From the NCBI GenBank assembly GCA_021828715.1, contig JAJZDF010000017.1, forward strand, positions 1 to 8,181: a stretch of 8,181 bases of DNA, in the 5' to 3' direction. Position numbers and translations under genes: made by a program. This DNA is from Thermoplasmata archaeon. GTDB lineage: Archaea > Thermoplasmatota > Thermoplasmata > Lutacidiplasmatales > UBA184. Positions 6,674-8,181 of this stretch are shown one piece after another. Every line of letters starts with the position of its first letter. Position 1 is the first letter of the stretch. A model generated the notes under the pieces. That model was not told the DNA's origin and made no database searches. It saw only the letters and a list, made by a program, of their open reading frames with translations.

Positions 6674-7468
6674 ATGCCCGGTCCCTCACGGCCCCGGCTC
6701 GCCGTCTGGAAGTTCGCCTCGTGCGACGGCTGCCAGCTCACGATGCTCGACTGCGAGGACGAACTGCTGCCGATCGCCGACCGGGTGGAGATCGCCAACT
6801 TCCACGAGGCGAGCAGCGCGGTCGGCGACGGACCGTACGACATCTCGCTCGTCGAGGGGTCGATCACGGTACCGGAGGACGCCGCGCGGATCCGGGAGAT
6901 CCGGGCCCAATCCCGCTTCCTCGTGACGATCGGAGCGTGCGCGACCTCGGGGGGGATCCAGGCGCTCCGGAACTTCGCCGACGTGGAGGAGTTCCGCCGG
7001 GTCGTCTACGCACGCCCCGAGTACCTCCGGACCCTGGCCACTTCGACTCCGATCGCCGCCCACGTGCCGGTCGACGCCGAGCTCCGCGGCTGCCCTATCC
7101 ACAAGGCCCAGCTCCTCGAGCTCCTGGGGGCGATCCTCTCCGGGCGCCGACCCAACCTGCCGGCCGACAGCGTCTGCATCGAGTGCAAGCGCCGGGGCAA
7201 CGTCTGCGTTCTCGTCGCCCGCGGGACCCCGTGCCTGGGACCCGTGACGCACGCGGGGTGCGGGGCGATCTGCCCGGCCTTCCATCGGGGATGCTACGGC
7301 TGCTTCGGACCGTCGGAGGCCCCGGTCCCCGATGCGCTCCTCCCGAAGCTGGAGGCGCTCGGGATGCGCCCGGAGGAGCTCGAGCGGTTCTTCCAGACGT
7401 TCAACGCCGCCGCGCCGGCGTTCCGGGCCGCGAGCGAGTCGGTCCGGAACCGGAGGGGGCCCCCGTGA
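6674..7468 (+). CDS. hydD: [NiFe] hydrogenase (group 3b) delta subunit, small subunit
   Basis: The small subunit partners the Ni-Fe large subunit and wires it to the beta/gamma module through three Fe-S clusters. In its 264 residues, [16 protein letters not shown] (13-28) supplies Cys17 and Cys20, GACATSGG (87-94) Cys89, and RGCPIH (138-143) Cys140; these are the proximal cluster ligands. [11 protein letters not shown] (168-178), [15 protein letters not shown] (187-201) and GCYGCFG (206-212) supply the medial and distal clusters. There is no twin-arginine signal, so the enzyme is cytoplasmic, as expected for group 3. The ATG at 6674 comes one base after the gamma TAG and is preceded by GGAGGGA (6659-6665). 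Its TGA overlaps the alpha GTG in GTGA (7465-7468). The call is secure. Confidence 0.95.
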   Translation: MPGPSRPRLAVWKFASCDGCQLTMLDCEDELLPIADRVEIANFHEASSAVGDGPYDISLVEGSITVPEDAARIREIRAQSRFLVTIGACATSGGIQALRNFADVEEFRRVVYARPEYLRTLATSTPIAAHVPVDAELRGCPIHKAQLLELLGAILSGRRPNLPADSVCIECKRRGNVCVLVARGTPCLGPVTHAGCGAICPAFHRGCYGCFGPSEAPVPDALLPKLEALGMRPEELERFFQTFNAAAPAFRAASESVRNRRGPP

Positions 7469-8181
7469 CCGACCGCACGATCGCCGTAGACTACGTCGCC
7501 CGCGTCGAAGGCGAGGGGGCCCTCGCCGTGCGCGTGCGGGGCGGGTCGGTCGAGTCCGTGGAGCTGAACATCTTCGAGCCGCCGCGCTTCTTCGAGGCGT
7601 TCCTTCGCGGGCGGGGGTACGCCGAGGCCCCGGACATCACCGCGCGCATCTGCGGGATCTGTCCGGTCGCCTACCAGATGAGCGCGTGCCACGCGCTCGA
7701 GCGCGCCCTCGGCCTGCGGGTCGACGGCCCGATCCGCGACCTCCGCCGGCTGCTCTACTGCGGGGAGTGGATCGAGAGCCACGTCCTCCACATGTACCTC
7801 CTCCACGCCCCGGATTTCCTCGGCTACCCGGACGCGATCCGGCTGGCGCGCGACCGGCCCGAGGTCGTGAAGCGGGGGCTCCGGCTGAAGCAGGTCGGCA
7901 ACCGCCTCATGGAACTTGTCGGCGGCCGCGAGATCCACCCCATCAACGTCCGGGTCGGCGGATTCTACCGCGCCCCGAGCCGGGAGGAGCTCCTCGGCTT
8001 CCGCCCCCAGCTCGAGGAGGCGCTCGGGTGGGCCGAGGAGACGGTACGGTTCGCGGCCGCCCTTTCGTTCCCCGAGCGGGAGGAGGAGTACGAGTTCGTC
8101 TCGCTCCGCCACCCGGAGGAGTACCCGATGAACGAGGGGGAGATCGTCTCGACCTCGGGCCTCCGGCTCCCGGTCGACCGC
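7465..8181 (+). CDS. hydA: [NiFe] hydrogenase (group 3b) alpha subunit, large catalytic subunit, 3'-truncated by the window
   Basis: This is the first 239 residues of the H2-activating large subunit; the frame is still open at the window edge, and the C-terminal Ni ligand pair (DPCxxC) and protease-cleaved tail lie beyond it. The N-terminal Ni-Fe motif is [19 protein letters not shown] (61-79), where Cys63 and Cys66 are the first Ni-Fe ligand pair. Also visible are [19 protein letters not shown] (34-52), [17 protein letters not shown] (104-120) and [18 protein letters not shown] (154-171), all typical of NAD(P)-linked large subunits. The residue four after Cys66 is Tyr70, where most [NiFe] hydrogenases have His. 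The start is GTG at 7465, sharing GTGA with the delta stop, with GGAGG at 7452-7456 giving good spacing. This reading frame was translated directly from the sequence. Confidence 0.95.
   Translation, partial: MTDRTIAVDYVARVEGEGALAVRVRGGSVESVELNIFEPPRFFEAFLRGRGYAEAPDITARICGICPVAYQMSACHALERALGLRVDGPIRDLRRLLYCGEWIESHVLHMYLLHAPDFLGYPDAIRLARDRPEVVKRGLRLKQVGNRLMELVGGREIHPINVRVGGFYRAPSREELLGFRPQLEEALGWAEETVRFAAALSFPEREEEYEFVSLRHPEEYPMNEGEIVSTSGLRLPVDR

Overview
The window is very GC-rich and gene-dense. It most likely comes from a high-GC archaeon, perhaps a Thermoplasmatota-type lineage. Two minus-strand genes have AT-rich TATA-like boxes 28-41 bases before their ATG with almost no leader and no Shine-Dalgarno, as in archaeal short-leader transcripts. 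A third such site is weaker. An acid-protease (sedolisin) remnant next to a group 3b-type hydrogenase fits an archaeon but does not exclude a bacterium. The lineage is an inference; the gene calls do not depend on it.

Layout: (1) 1-463, plus strand: 3' end of a sedolisin (S53) peptidase gene that has decayed. It has an in-frame TAG before the catalytic Ser and several damaged family motifs. (2) 460-1425, minus strand: a terpene-cyclase/prenyltransferase-like alpha/alpha-toroid protein, whose stop overlaps the sedolisin stop. (3) 1721-2110, minus strand: a small VOC/glyoxalase-fold protein with its own TATA box. (4) 2446-4077, minus strand, with the stop codon at 2443-2445: formate--tetrahydrofolate ligase, full length but with unusual substitutions in conserved motifs. 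(5) 4201 to the window end, plus strand: a tightly packed hydrogenase operon in the order beta (Fe-S), cNMP-binding-like protein, gamma (FAD/NAD(P)/2Fe-2S), delta (small subunit), alpha (large subunit, cut by the window edge).

How the genes work together: the hydrogenase subunits form a cytoplasmic heterotetrameric NAD(P)-linked [NiFe] hydrogenase (group 3b, 'sulfhydrogenase'). Electrons would run from the Ni-Fe site in alpha through Fe-S clusters in delta and beta to the FAD/NAD(P) module in gamma. The divergently transcribed formate--tetrahydrofolate ligase feeds formate into the one-carbon pool. The 123-base gap between them could coordinate hydrogen and C1 metabolism, but the sequence does not prove this.

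I found no CRISPR array, insertion sequence, tRNA or rRNA, and no clearly new multi-gene system. The most unusual items are the inactivated sedolisin, the cNMP-fold protein lacking both the usual ligand Glu and a DNA-binding domain, the divergent formate ligase motifs and the orphan toroid protein.
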